Source of the DNA: VRUE01 sp033856195
GTDB lineage: Bacteria; Actinomycetota; Thermoleophilia; Solirubrobacterales; 70-9
Length of the DNA: 64,000 bases
Reading direction: 5' to 3'
Assembly: GCA_033856195.1 (NCBI GenBank)
Contig: JAWVFL010000067.1
Location: 62,001 to 126,000, forward strand
Shown in pieces: positions 21,985 to 30,700 of this stretch (its first letter is position 1; every line of letters starts with the position of its first letter). The notes below the pieces were generated by a model that saw only the letters and a program-made list of their open reading frames with translations, made no database searches and had not been told where the DNA came from. The translations under genes and the position numbers were made by a program.

Positions 21985-23625
21985 CTACATCATCCCGCCC
22001 ATGTCGGGCATACCACCGGGCATTCCGCCACCGCCGGCGCCTTCCTTCTCGGGCGGCTCGGCGATGATCGCCTCGGTGACGAGGATGTTCTTGGCGATCG
22101 ACGCCGCGTTCTCCAGCGCCGAGCGTGTCACCTTGGTCGGGTCGATCACACCGGCGGCGATCAGGTCGCCGTACTCACCGGTTGCCGCGTTGAGGCCTTC
22201 GCCGGCCTTCAGGTCGCGGACCTTGTTGACCACGACCGAGCCCTCCTCACCGGAGTTCTCGGCGATTTGACGAACCGGCTCCTCCAGCGCCCGATAGACG
22301 ATCCGAGCTCCGGTCGCCTCGTCGGGGTCGGAGAGTGTGTCGGGGTCGAGACTGGCCTGGGCGTTGAGCAGGGCAACGCCACCGCCCGGCACGACGCCCT
22401 CCTCGAGCGCGGCGCGGGTCGCCTGCAGCGCATCCTCGACGCGGTGCTTCTTCTCCTTCATCTCGGTCTCGGTGGCGGCGCCTACCTTGACCACGGCGAC
22501 ACCACCGGCCAGCTTGGCGAGACGCTCCTGGAGCTTCTCGCGATCGAAATCGGAGTCGGTGTTCTCGACTTCGTTTTTGATCTGGTTGATCCGGCCCTTG
22601 ATGGCGTCGGGCTCACCGGCGCCGTCGATGATCGTCGTCGTGTCCTTGGAGATGACGACGCGACGGGCTTTGCCGAGCTGGGAGAGCTGGGTGTTCTCGA
22701 GTTTGAGGCCCATCTCCTCGGTGATCACCTCACCGCCGGTGAGGATCGCGATGTCCTCGAGCATCCGCTTGCGGCGGTCGCCGAAGCCGGGAGCCTTGAC
22801 GGCGACGCCGGTGAAGGTGCCGCGCAGCTTGTTGACGACGAGGGTCGCGAGGCACTCGCCCTCGACGTCCTCGGCGATGATCAGCAGCGGCTTGCCACCC
22901 TGCATCACCTGCTCCAGTATCGGCAGGATGTCCCGCACGGAGCCGATTTTCTGGTTGGCGATGAGGATGTAGGGGTCCTCCAGCACCGCCTCCATGCGGT
23001 CCTGGTCGGTGACCATGTACGGCGAGATGTAGCCCTTGTCGAACTGCATCCCCTCGGTGAACTCCAGCTCCATGCCGAAGGTCTGGCCTTCCTCGACGTT
23101 GACCACGCCGTCCTTGCCGACCTTCTCGATCGCGTCGGCGATCACGTTGCCGATCTCATCGTCACCGGCGGAAATAGCGGCGACACGGGCGATCTGCTCC
23201 TTGCCGGCGACCTCCTTGGACTGCTTCTCGCGCAGGGTCTCGACCACGTTTTCGACGGCGGTCTCGATCCCGCGGCGCAAGGCCAGCGGGTTGGCGCCGG
23301 CGGCGACGTTCTTGAGTCCCTGGCGAACGATGATCTGGGCCAGCAGCGTCGCCGTCGTGGTGCCGTCGCCGGCGACGTCGTTGGTCGCCGTGGCGACCTC
23401 GCGGACGAGCTGGGCGCCCTGGTTCTCGAAGACGTCCTCGACCTCGATCTCGCGGGCGATGGTGACGCCGTCGTTGGTGATCGTCGGCGCGCCGAACTTC
23501 TTGTCGAGCACGACGTAGCGGCCCTTCGGCCCGAGGGTGACCTTGACCGCGTCGGCAACAGCGTCGACGCCGGCCTGTAGGGCCCCCCGTGCATCCTCTC
23601 TGTACTTCAGCTCCTTGTGAGCCAT
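21985..23625 (-). CDS. groEL: 60-kDa chaperonin GroEL
   Basis: A 546-residue chaperonin subunit forming the double heptameric ring that folds proteins with GroES and ATP. Landmarks are VKVTLGPKGRYVVLDKKFGAPTITNDGVTI, ATNDVAGDGTTTATLLAQ (ATP site with the catalytic Asp in GDGTTT), KAPGFGDRRKRMLEDIAILTGG, AAVEEGVVPGGG-like segment (ALEEGVVPGGGVALL) and a Gly/Met-rich C-terminal tail ending GGMM. AAGGAGGA lies ten bases before the ATG. It lies 47 bases downstream of groES and is ended by the hairpin at 21908. The canonical GGM tail marks it as the housekeeping type rather than a His-tailed paralogue. Confidence 0.99.
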   Translation of the reverse strand: MAHKELKYREDARGALQAGVDAVADAVKVTLGPKGRYVVLDKKFGAPTITNDGVTIAREIEVEDVFENQGAQLVREVATATNDVAGDGTTTATLLAQIIVRQGLKNVAAGANPLALRRGIETAVENVVETLREKQSKEVAGKEQIARVAAISAGDDEIGNVIADAIEKVGKDGVVNVEEGQTFGMELEFTEGMQFDKGYISPYMVTDQDRMEAVLEDPYILIANQKIGSVRDILPILEQVMQGGKPLLIIAEDVEGECLATLVVNKLRGTFTGVAVKAPGFGDRRKRMLEDIAILTGGEVITEEMGLKLENTQLSQLGKARRVVISKDTTTIIDGAGEPDAIKGRINQIKNEVENTDSDFDREKLQERLAKLAGGVAVVKVGAATETEMKEKKHRVEDALQATRAALEEGVVPGGGVALLNAQASLDPDTLSDPDEATGARIVYRALEEPVRQIAENSGEEGSVVVNKVRDLKAGEGLNAATGEYGDLIAAGVIDPTKVTRSALENAASIAKNILVTEAIIAEPPEKEGAGGGGMPGGMPDMGGMM

Positions 23626-23672
23626 CTGTTTTCAGTCCTCCTTGGTTCTTCTAAGTCCTGGTTGGCGGTCGG

Positions 23673-23960
23673 CTAGCCGAGCTTGGCGAGGACGTCTGAC
23701 TCGCGCAGCACGAGCAGCTCCTCGTCCTCGACGGTGACCTCGGTGCCGCCGTATTTGGAGTAGAGGACCTCGTCGCCCTCGCTCACGTCGAGCGGGCGGC
23801 GAGTGCCGTCCTCGTTGATCGCGCCATCGCCGACGGCGACGACCTTGCCCTTTTGGGGCTTCTCCTTGGCCGTATCGGGAAGGACGATTCCGCTCGCGGT
23901 CGTCTCCTCCTCTTCGATCGGCTTCACGATCAGCCGGTCCCCGAGGGGCTTCAGCTTCAT
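23673..23960 (-). CDS. groES: 10-kDa co-chaperonin GroES
   Basis: A 95-residue co-chaperonin. It reads MKLKPLGDRLIVKPIEEEET, then the mobile loop TTASGIVLPDTAKEKPQ that docks on GroEL, and VSEGDEVLYSKYGGTEV. GGAGGT is eight bases before the ATG. It is the first gene of the groES-groEL operon, and a CIRCE element lies 51 bases upstream, so HrcA repression is expected. Confidence 0.99.
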   Translation of the reverse strand: MKLKPLGDRLIVKPIEEEETTASGIVLPDTAKEKPQKGKVVAVGDGAINEDGTRRPLDVSEGDEVLYSKYGGTEVTVEDEELLVLRESDVLAKLG

Positions 23961-24010
23961 CCGTATACCTCCATCATTGGGTCAGGGGTGGTTCAGAAGT
24001 TCGAACTGGA

Positions 24011-24037
24011 TTGGCACTCTGCAGGTGAGAGTGCCAG
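24011..24037 (-). promoter_or_regulatory. CIRCE element (HrcA operator) of groESL
   Basis: TTGGCACTC, nine bases, GAGTGCCAG: the 9-N9-9 geometry and core GCACTC/GAGTGC match the CIRCE consensus TTAGCACTC-N9-GAGTGCTAA with small deviations. It precedes groES, the classic location. HrcA itself is not in the window. Confidence 0.93.
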
Positions 24038-24074
24038 CGCTGAAAGATAGCGGGGCGCGCCGCTCCGTGGCGAG

Positions 24075-24548
24075 TCAGCCGTTGGCGAGCAGGCGACAGC
24101 CCAGCAATTGGGCGATTCCCTCGCCGCCGCGAGCCATCACCCAGTCGTGATTCCACTTGAAGATCGGCCGTGCGATGGGAGCCAACAGGTTCATCCAGGC
24201 CTTGCTGGTTGCCACGTTCCACTCGTAGAGGACGGCGGTGGCGCCCTCTTGCTCATAGAGGCGCCAGCGGCCGACGCCGCTCAGCTCGCCGACCGCGTCG
24301 CCCTCGAGCAGGTGCGGACGCTCAATCCGGGTCGTCGTCACCTCGAACTCCACCCGGTAGGGCAGCAAGCTCTTCCAGGCCATGCGGGCAACGGTGCCGA
24401 CGCCACCATCCTCACCCGGACGGATTTCCTCGGCCTCCTCCACCCCGCGCCACCACCGCGGCCAGTTCGCCTGGTCATAGATCGCCTCGAAGACCTGCTC
24501 GCGGGGCGCCTCCAGCAGCCAGGTGGTGAGGAACTTGTAGTCGGCCAT
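24075..24548 (-). CDS. SRPBCC (START/polyketide-cyclase-like) domain protein
   Basis: 157 residues from ATG 24548 (a longer start at 24584 adds an unconserved dozen). The fold is suggested by FLTTWLLEAPREQVFEAIYDQANWPRWWRGVEE at the start, a strand-rich centre (VEFEVTTTRIERPHLLEG) and a long C-terminal helix. SRPBCC proteins bind hydrophobic ligands in a helix-grip cavity; no specific ligand or reaction can be named. The ASCH-domain gene lies upstream on the same strand, 32 bases away. Confidence 0.85.
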   Translation of the reverse strand: MADYKFLTTWLLEAPREQVFEAIYDQANWPRWWRGVEEAEEIRPGEDGGVGTVARMAWKSLLPYRVEFEVTTTRIERPHLLEGDAVGELSGVGRWRLYEQEGATAVLYEWNVATSKAWMNLLAPIARPIFKWNHDWVMARGGEGIAQLLGCRLLANG

Positions 24549-24580
24549 GAATCTAGATACGCGCCGAAAAGGCCGCGCGA

Positions 24581-24985
24581 TCAATTGTGGTGGGGAGTCT
24601 CGCCATTGCCGAAGTGCGCGCCGGGAGGCTCGACTATCTGCGAGAAGCGGATCACGGTGACGGATTCATCGGGCGCGACCGGCCGCCCATAGATCTGTTC
24701 GAGGAACTTGATCTCCTCCTCGAGGCGACGGAACTCGGGATTGTCGTGCTCGATGTCGCGCGGCGAGAGTTCGGAGATCCGCTTCACCTCGACGTCGTCG
24801 ATCACAGCGGTGAAGATCTTCTCGCGCGGGCTGTGGCGAAAGCCGACCGTGATCCAGACGACTTGGCCGCGCTCGTACTTGTTGCTCTTGTCGCCAAGCC
24901 TGATCGTCGCCGTCTTGCGACCGCGCTTGAGCTGGTCGACGAAAATCGGCGAGTAGAAGTTGAGTACGTAGATACCGCCGCGCAT
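24581..24985 (-). CDS. ASCH-domain protein
   Basis: 134 residues from ATG 24985. The ORF is open further upstream, but that part overlaps the divergent RTX gene and reads as shadow. The ASCH (PUA-like) core is visible: LNFYSPIFVDQLKRGRKTATIRLGD with the conserved Gly-Arg-Lys-Thr-x-T pattern, RGQVVWITVGFRHSPREKI, and a charged C-terminal helix (HDNPEFRRLEEEIKFLEQIY). ASCH proteins bind RNA, and some hydrolyse N4-acetylcytidine; the Lys-Thr and Arg residues of the motif are present, but activity cannot be predicted. Likely cytosolic. Confidence 0.82.
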   Translation of the reverse strand: MRGGIYVLNFYSPIFVDQLKRGRKTATIRLGDKSNKYERGQVVWITVGFRHSPREKIFTAVIDDVEVKRISELSPRDIEHDNPEFRRLEEEIKFLEQIYGRPVAPDESVTVIRFSQIVEPPGAHFGNGETPHHN

Positions 24986-25082
24986 CGGGCAGCGAGCGTA
25001 TCTGACCAGGCCGCGAGCGGGCCTGGTGGACATTTGTCCAACCAGGGTTATAGGTGGGCGAGGAACGGGTCGATGGGAGGGC

Positions 25083-26981
25083 GTGAGGCAAGACCGCCCC
25101 GAACGCTCCCGCATGACCTTCGCCGCTGCCCTTATCTGCACGGCGCTCCTCCTGCTTGCCTTTGCCGCCGGCGCCAGCGCCGCCCGCTGCGGCGGCAAGC
25201 ACGCGACGATCGTCGGCACCGCCGGCAATGACGTGCTCGTCGGCAAAGGGGCGAGCGACGTGATCTACGGCGGTGGCGGCAACGATCGCATCAGCGGCGG
25301 GTCGAACGGCAACGACAAGATCTGCGGTGGCCCCGGCGACGACAAGCTCTATGGCGGACGCGGCTTCGATGCCCTCTACGGCGAAGGCGGCGACGACCAT
25401 CTCGCCGGCGACACCGGCTCCGACCATCTCGACGGCGGCAGTGGCAATGACGACCTCAGCGGCGCCAAGGGCAAGGACAGCCTCGTCGGCGGCAGCGGCG
25501 ACGACAGGCTGCTCGGCGCCAAAGGGCCCGACAACCTGATTGGCGCCGGGGGAGACGACTTCGTCAACGGCGACAAGGGCAGCGATGACGAGAACGGCGG
25601 TGGCGGCAACGACATGCTGATGGGCGACAAGGGCAACGACGAGATCGACGGCGGTCCCGGCGCCGATCAGGTGGACGGTGGGCCAGGCGACGATTCCAAG
25701 CTCGACGGTGGCGGCGGAAACGACTTCGTCTACGGCGGCGCCGGCAGCGACCACGCCAGCGGCGGTGACGGCGACGGTGACGTCGTCCGCGGCGACAGCG
25801 GCGAGGACACGCTGGACGGGGGTCCCGGCGCCGGCGACATCGTCTCCTACGCCAGCGCCACCCGCAGCGGCGTGATCGTCGATCTATCCAGCGGCCTCTC
25901 GAAAGGCGACGGGCACGACACGATGCAGGGCTTCGAGGACGTCGTCGGCTCGCCGCAGGGGGATGCCATCGTCGGCAATAGTGAGTTCAACCGCATCGAC
26001 GGCGGTGTCGGCAACGACGACCTCGACGCCATGGGTGGTCCCGACGAAGCGTTCGGCGGCGCCGGCAACGACGAATGCGATGGCTTTGCCACCGAGCACT
26101 CCTGCGGCGCCGAAGAGAGCCCGCCCGGCAGCGGCACCTTCGTGATCCTCAACCAGGGTCTCGACGGCAGCAGCCTGATCGTGCAGGGGGACGAGCGCGC
26201 CAACGACATCCACGTCTACTTCAACAATGGCACTTGGACGGTCTCCGAAAACGGCCCGATCGTCTCCGGCGAAGGCTGCCAGTCTTCCACCGCAAGCAGC
26301 TTGATCGCGACGGTCTCCTGCCCGACCAGCACCGCGACCGGCCTCTTGGTCATCACCGGTGGTGGCGGCGATGACTCGATCAGCATCAGCGACAGCGTGC
26401 CCGCCGGGGTCAAGGCGCGCGCCAACGGCAACGCCGGCTCCGACACGCTCAGCGGCGGCGTCGGCGACGACGTGCTGGAAGCCGGCGAGAACTACAACGG
26501 TCCTGACAATGGCAACGACACCTTGATCGGCAACGGCGGCAGCGACGTGCTCTACGCCGATCCCAATGCCGATCAACTCAGCGGCGGTCCGGGCAATGAC
26601 CTGCTCGTCTCCTCGGTCGAGGTCTGCCAGGGCCATACCTACAGCGGCGGGCCCGGCGAGGACACGGTCTCCTACGGCCGCTCCAACGCGAACATGCGGG
26701 TCGAGCTCAACGGCACCGGTGCTCCCGGCGGCTGCGGCAGCCCGGACAAGGTGCTCGGCGACAACGAGGACCTCGAGGGCTCCGACGGCCCCGATGTGCT
26801 GATCGGCGACAACGGCGCCAACAGCCTCTTCGGCCACCTTGGCGCCGACACCTTCGTCGGCAAGGGCGGCAACGACTCGATCGAAGCGATCGACGGCCAG
26901 CGCGACAAGGCGATCGACTGCGGCGGTGGCGATGACGACGCCGCCAAGGATTCATCCGATCCGCAGCCGAACAGCTGCTGA
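25083..26981 (+). CDS. Secreted RTX-type calcium-binding repeat protein
   Basis: About 632 residues. From GTG 25083 the N-terminus has a basic n-region (RQDRPERSR) and a hydrophobic core FAAALICTALLLLAFAAGASA followed by ARC; ATG 25113 would remove the positive charges. Residues ~40-290 and ~450-600 are arrays of the Gly/Asp nonapeptide (GGxGxDxLxG type, e.g. GGGGNDRISGG, GGSGDDRLLG), which fold as a beta-roll with Ca2+ between turns. The arrays are interrupted near residues 350-450 by a non-repeat beta domain. No enzymatic module is seen. RTX proteins usually leave by type I secretion through a C-terminal signal; here a Sec signal peptide replaces it. Probably an extracellular structural or adhesive protein. 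Confidence 0.85.
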   Translation: MRQDRPERSRMTFAAALICTALLLLAFAAGASAARCGGKHATIVGTAGNDVLVGKGASDVIYGGGGNDRISGGSNGNDKICGGPGDDKLYGGRGFDALYGEGGDDHLAGDTGSDHLDGGSGNDDLSGAKGKDSLVGGSGDDRLLGAKGPDNLIGAGGDDFVNGDKGSDDENGGGGNDMLMGDKGNDEIDGGPGADQVDGGPGDDSKLDGGGGNDFVYGGAGSDHASGGDGDGDVVRGDSGEDTLDGGPGAGDIVSYASATRSGVIVDLSSGLSKGDGHDTMQGFEDVVGSPQGDAIVGNSEFNRIDGGVGNDDLDAMGGPDEAFGGAGNDECDGFATEHSCGAEESPPGSGTFVILNQGLDGSSLIVQGDERANDIHVYFNNGTWTVSENGPIVSGEGCQSSTASSLIATVSCPTSTATGLLVITGGGGDDSISISDSVPAGVKARANGNAGSDTLSGGVGDDVLEAGENYNGPDNGNDTLIGNGGSDVLYADPNADQLSGGPGNDLLVSSVEVCQGHTYSGGPGEDTVSYGRSNANMRVELNGTGAPGGCGSPDKVLGDNEDLEGSDGPDVLIGDNGANSLFGHLGADTFVGKGGNDSIEAIDGQRDKAIDCGGGDDDAAKDSSDPQPNSC

Positions 26982-26996
26982 GCGCCGGCTCGCTGC

Positions 26997-27698
26997 CTAA
27001 AAGATGTAGTTGCGCAGCTTCTCGGGCGCGAGCACGGTGACGCGGCCGCGGCCGGGGCGGACGACTCCCGCCCGCTCGAGATCGGCGAGGAAGCGGCTGA
27101 CGCTCTCGCGCGAGGTGCCGGCCAGCTGGGCCAGGTCAGCCTGGTTCATGCGGATCGTCAGCTCTCCTCCCTCGCCCTCGCGAGGCGACTCCTCGGAGAC
27201 CAGCTGGGAGAGCACGCCGGCGACGCGGCTGGGCACGGTCTGGAATGACTGGCGCGAGATCCGCTCGTTGGCGGTGCGCAGGCGGCGCACCAGGGCCGCG
27301 ATCAGCTTGACGGTGATCCCAGGATGACGAGCGAGCAGCGACCGCACCTCGCCGGCCGGCAGGGCCAGCAGCTCACCGTCGCTGAGCGCTTCGACGCTGG
27401 CCGAGCGAACCTCGCCGTCGAGCATCGCCAGCTCGCCGAAGATGTCTCCGGCGCCGAGCGTCGCCAGCGTGATCGCCCGCCCGTCGGAGTGCTCGCGAGT
27501 AACCCGGAAGCTGCCGTCGCGAACGATGTAGCAGGCGTCGGAATGGTCGCCCTCGTGGAAGACACGGGTCCCCGCCGGGAAGGAGCGGGCGACCGCAACT
27601 CGCGAGAAGCGCTCCAGCTCCGCCGCCTCGAGGTCGGAGAACAGCGGCACGCTGCGTAGCAGCTCGACCGGCCCCGACCCCTCCTCACGATCTGCCAT
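26997..27698 (-). CDS. Crp/Fnr-family transcriptional regulator
   Basis: A 233-residue protein. The cyclic-nucleotide-binding beta-barrel (about 15-135) shows FPAGTRVFHEGDHSDACYIV and LGAGDIFGELAMLDGEVRSASVEALSDGELLAL, including the GELA(x)LD phosphate-binding cassette with its nearby Arg. A dimerisation helix follows, then a winged helix with recognition motif MNQADLAQLAGTSRESVSRFLADLERAGVV. It is a global-type regulator probably responding to cAMP or a related ligand, though the effector is inferred. There are no Fnr-type N-terminal cysteines. It lies 27 bases downstream of lhr on the same strand. Confidence 0.93.
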   Translation of the reverse strand: MADREEGSGPVELLRSVPLFSDLEAAELERFSRVAVARSFPAGTRVFHEGDHSDACYIVRDGSFRVTREHSDGRAITLATLGAGDIFGELAMLDGEVRSASVEALSDGELLALPAGEVRSLLARHPGITVKLIAALVRRLRTANERISRQSFQTVPSRVAGVLSQLVSEESPREGEGGELTIRMNQADLAQLAGTSRESVSRFLADLERAGVVRPGRGRVTVLAPEKLRNYIF

Positions 27699-27725
27699 CC
27701 CGTCGATTATCGCGCTTGGCGACGC

Positions 27726-30700
27726 TCAGCGGGCGGCGAGGGTCAGCTTGCGGGGGCCGCGGCTGAAACCGGCGCCGAGCAGGAGGTCCTCCTGGCCGGA
27801 GCCGATTACGGGGTCGCCGTCGAACCGCTCGATCGCCAGTTTGGGCAGGCGGCCGTCGCTGACTGCTAGCGCGAGGGCCTGCACGGCGCTTGCCAGCTCC
27901 TCCTCGCTCATCTCGGCTAGCCGGAGGATGCCGCGGCCGCCGCGCTCGACGTAGAGCACGGGGGCGCCATCGCGCATCAGGAGATAGGCCCCGGGTGCGC
28001 GGGCCGGCCGGCGACGCTCGTTGGCCGCCGGTTTCGGCCACGGCAGCGAGGCTCCGTAGGGATTGGCCGGATCAACGGCGGAGAGGAGCAGGAACGAGCC
28101 GTCCTCGAATGGCAGAGAGCGCAGTCGCTCGACCGCGCCGGGCAGGGCGAACTGAGCGCCACCGAGGCCCTCGACGAAGTAGCCGCGGCGAGCGGTGCCG
28201 AGCAACTCGAGGTTTCCGAGCTCGGCGTAGAGAGTGGAGAAGCCGCCGGGAATGCCCTCGGCCAGGACCGTCTCGCGGGTGACGATGCCGTAACGCTCCA
28301 GCATCAGCTCGGCCTGGGCGCGCAGGCGCGGGCCGGCGGCGGGAGCGTTCTCGAAGAGCGGCGCGGTCAACGACCAGCGGCCCTGCACCGCGGCGCCGGC
28401 GGCCCTGCGGCGAGCAAAGCGACGGCCGCGCTGCTCGGGCGGGAGCGCCGCTCGCAAGCGCGGCGTACGCAGTGGCGAGAAGGCGTCGTTGCTCACTTCG
28501 CCGGACCAGGCGAGATCCCAGAGGGCGCCGTGCAGCTCCTCCGCCGGATGGTCGAGATCGGTCACCAGGTCGAGCCAGAAGGCGGGGCCGGCGGCCAGGC
28601 GCTCGCGGATCGCCTCGTGGACCTCTCCCTCCGGCTTCTCCAACTTCACGTTGGTCGGCGGTGGGCCCGCGAGACGGACGTCGTCGCGGAAGTAGAGGGC
28701 GACGCGACCGTCACTGCGGCCACGAGCGCCGGCGCCGATCCAAACGACTTCGCCGCTGGTGCAGAGCTCGTCGAGCCAGGTGGGCGAGTAGGCGCCGAGG
28801 CGGCGCGGCAACACATCGGCCTCCCAGACTTTCGGCGTGAGGACGATGCCCTGCAGCGGCACCAGCGCCTCGCGCAGGCGGTCGGGGCCGGCGCCGGCCG
28901 CGCGATGGGCATCGACGTTCTGCCAGCTCGGCAGGAAACGGGCAAAGCGGTCGCGGCCAGCCGGCTCGACCTCGCGCCGCAGGTGGGCCAGGCTGGAGCG
29001 CCGCACGCGGCGCAGCACGTCGGCGTCGCACCACTCCCGCTCGCTGCCACCAGGCAGCAGCTCGCCGCGAACGAGCACGCCGGAGCGCTCCAGCTCGCGA
29101 AGGGCGGGGGTCGGATCGACTCCGTAGCGCGATGCCAGTTGCACGGTCGGGAACGGGCCGTGGGTGCGGGCGTAGCGGCGCACCAGGGTGACGAGCGGGT
29201 TCGGGTGCTCTTCGAGGAAGCTCTCCGGCAAGCCGGCCGGAGGCGGCACTCCCAGCGCGTCGCGAAAGACGCCGGCATCCTCGGCTGCGATGTAGCGCTC
29301 CTCGCCGTTGATGCGCACCAGCGCGGCGCGGCGCTCGTCGACCAGCTTCTCCAGCATCGATGCGGCCGAGTAGCCCTCGGCGACGCGTTCCTCGCACTCG
29401 GTGGCAGTCAGATCGCCGACGTTGCGCAGTACCTGCTGCAGGGCGTCGCGATCGCCTGCCCGTCCCGCCTCGGTGCGGTGCTGGAGCTGGGCCTCTACCT
29501 CCTCCAGCGCCTCCGGATCGATCAGCTCGCGCAGCTCCTCCTGGCCGAGCAGCTCACGCAGGAGATCACGGTCGAGCGCCAACGCCGCCGCGCGCCGCTC
29601 GGCGTTCGGGGTGTCCCCCTCATACATGTAGGTGGCGACGTAGTCGAAGAGCAGCGAGGAGGCGAAGGGCGAAGCGGTCGGCGTCTCGACCTCGACCAGG
29701 CTGATGCGGCGCGAGTGCAGGTCGCGCAGCAGCTCGGCGAGGGACGGTAGGTCGAGTACGTCGCGCAGCACCTCGCGGTATGTCTCCAGCACGACCGGGA
29801 AGCGGGGGAAGTCACGCGCCACCTCGAGCAGGCTCTGCGACTTCAGCCGCTGCTGCCAGAGCGGCGTTCGCTTGCCCGGATAGGCACGGGGAAGGAGCAG
29901 CGAGCGGGCGGCGTTCTCGCGGAAGTGGGAGCCGAAGAGCGCGGAGCCGGCAAGCTCGCCGACGACGAGGTCCTCGATCTCGTCGGGCTCGATCAGGACG
30001 AGGTCGGCCGGCGGCGGCTCGTCGGCATCGGGGAGGTGGATGACGATGCCGTCGTCGGACCAGATCGCGTCGGCCTCGAGGTCGCGCTCGGCGCGGATCT
30101 TGGCCGCGAGCGCCAGGCCCCAGGCGGCGTGTACACGGCCGCCGTAGGGAGAGAGGATGCAGAGGCGCCAATCGCCGATCTCGTCGCGGAAGCGCTCGAC
30201 CACGATCGTCTCGTCGGAAGGGACAACACGTGTCGCGGTTTGCTGCTCGCGCAGGTAGGCGACCAGGTTCTCGGCGGCACGGCGGTCGAGGTCGTACTCG
30301 GCCGCCAGCTCCTTGGGCTCGCGCGAGACCGCCTCGCGGGCGAAGGCGCCGATCGCCTTGCCCAGCTCGGCGGGGCGACCGATTCCGTCTCCCTTCCAGA
30401 AGGGAACGGCGCCTGGGACACCGGGTGCCGGGGTGACGATGACGCGGTCGCGGGTGATCTCCTCGATGCGCCAGGTGGTGGCACCGAGCAGGAAAGTCTG
30501 GCCCGGGCGGGCCTCATAGACCATCTCCTCGTCGAGCTCGCCGACTCGGCGGCCGTCGGGCAGGTGAACGCCGTAGAGGCCGCGGTCGGGGATCGTGCCG
30601 GCGTTGGTGACGACAAGCGAGCGGGCGCCTTTGCGGCCGTGCATTGTCCCGGCGGTGCGGTCCCAGACGATGCGCGGGCGCAGCTCGGCGAAGCGATCGG

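Noticed and set aside
25113..26981. The tandem Gly/Asp repeats as a possible CRISPR or DNA satellite
   Set aside because: The periodicity is protein-level (nonapeptide RTX repeats) with variable codons; there are no identical spaced DNA repeats. No CRISPR array was seen in the window.
28530..29750. A 406-codon plus-strand ORF inside lhr
   Set aside because: Antisense shadow of a conserved helicase gene, with composition typical of frame-shifted high-GC coding DNA.
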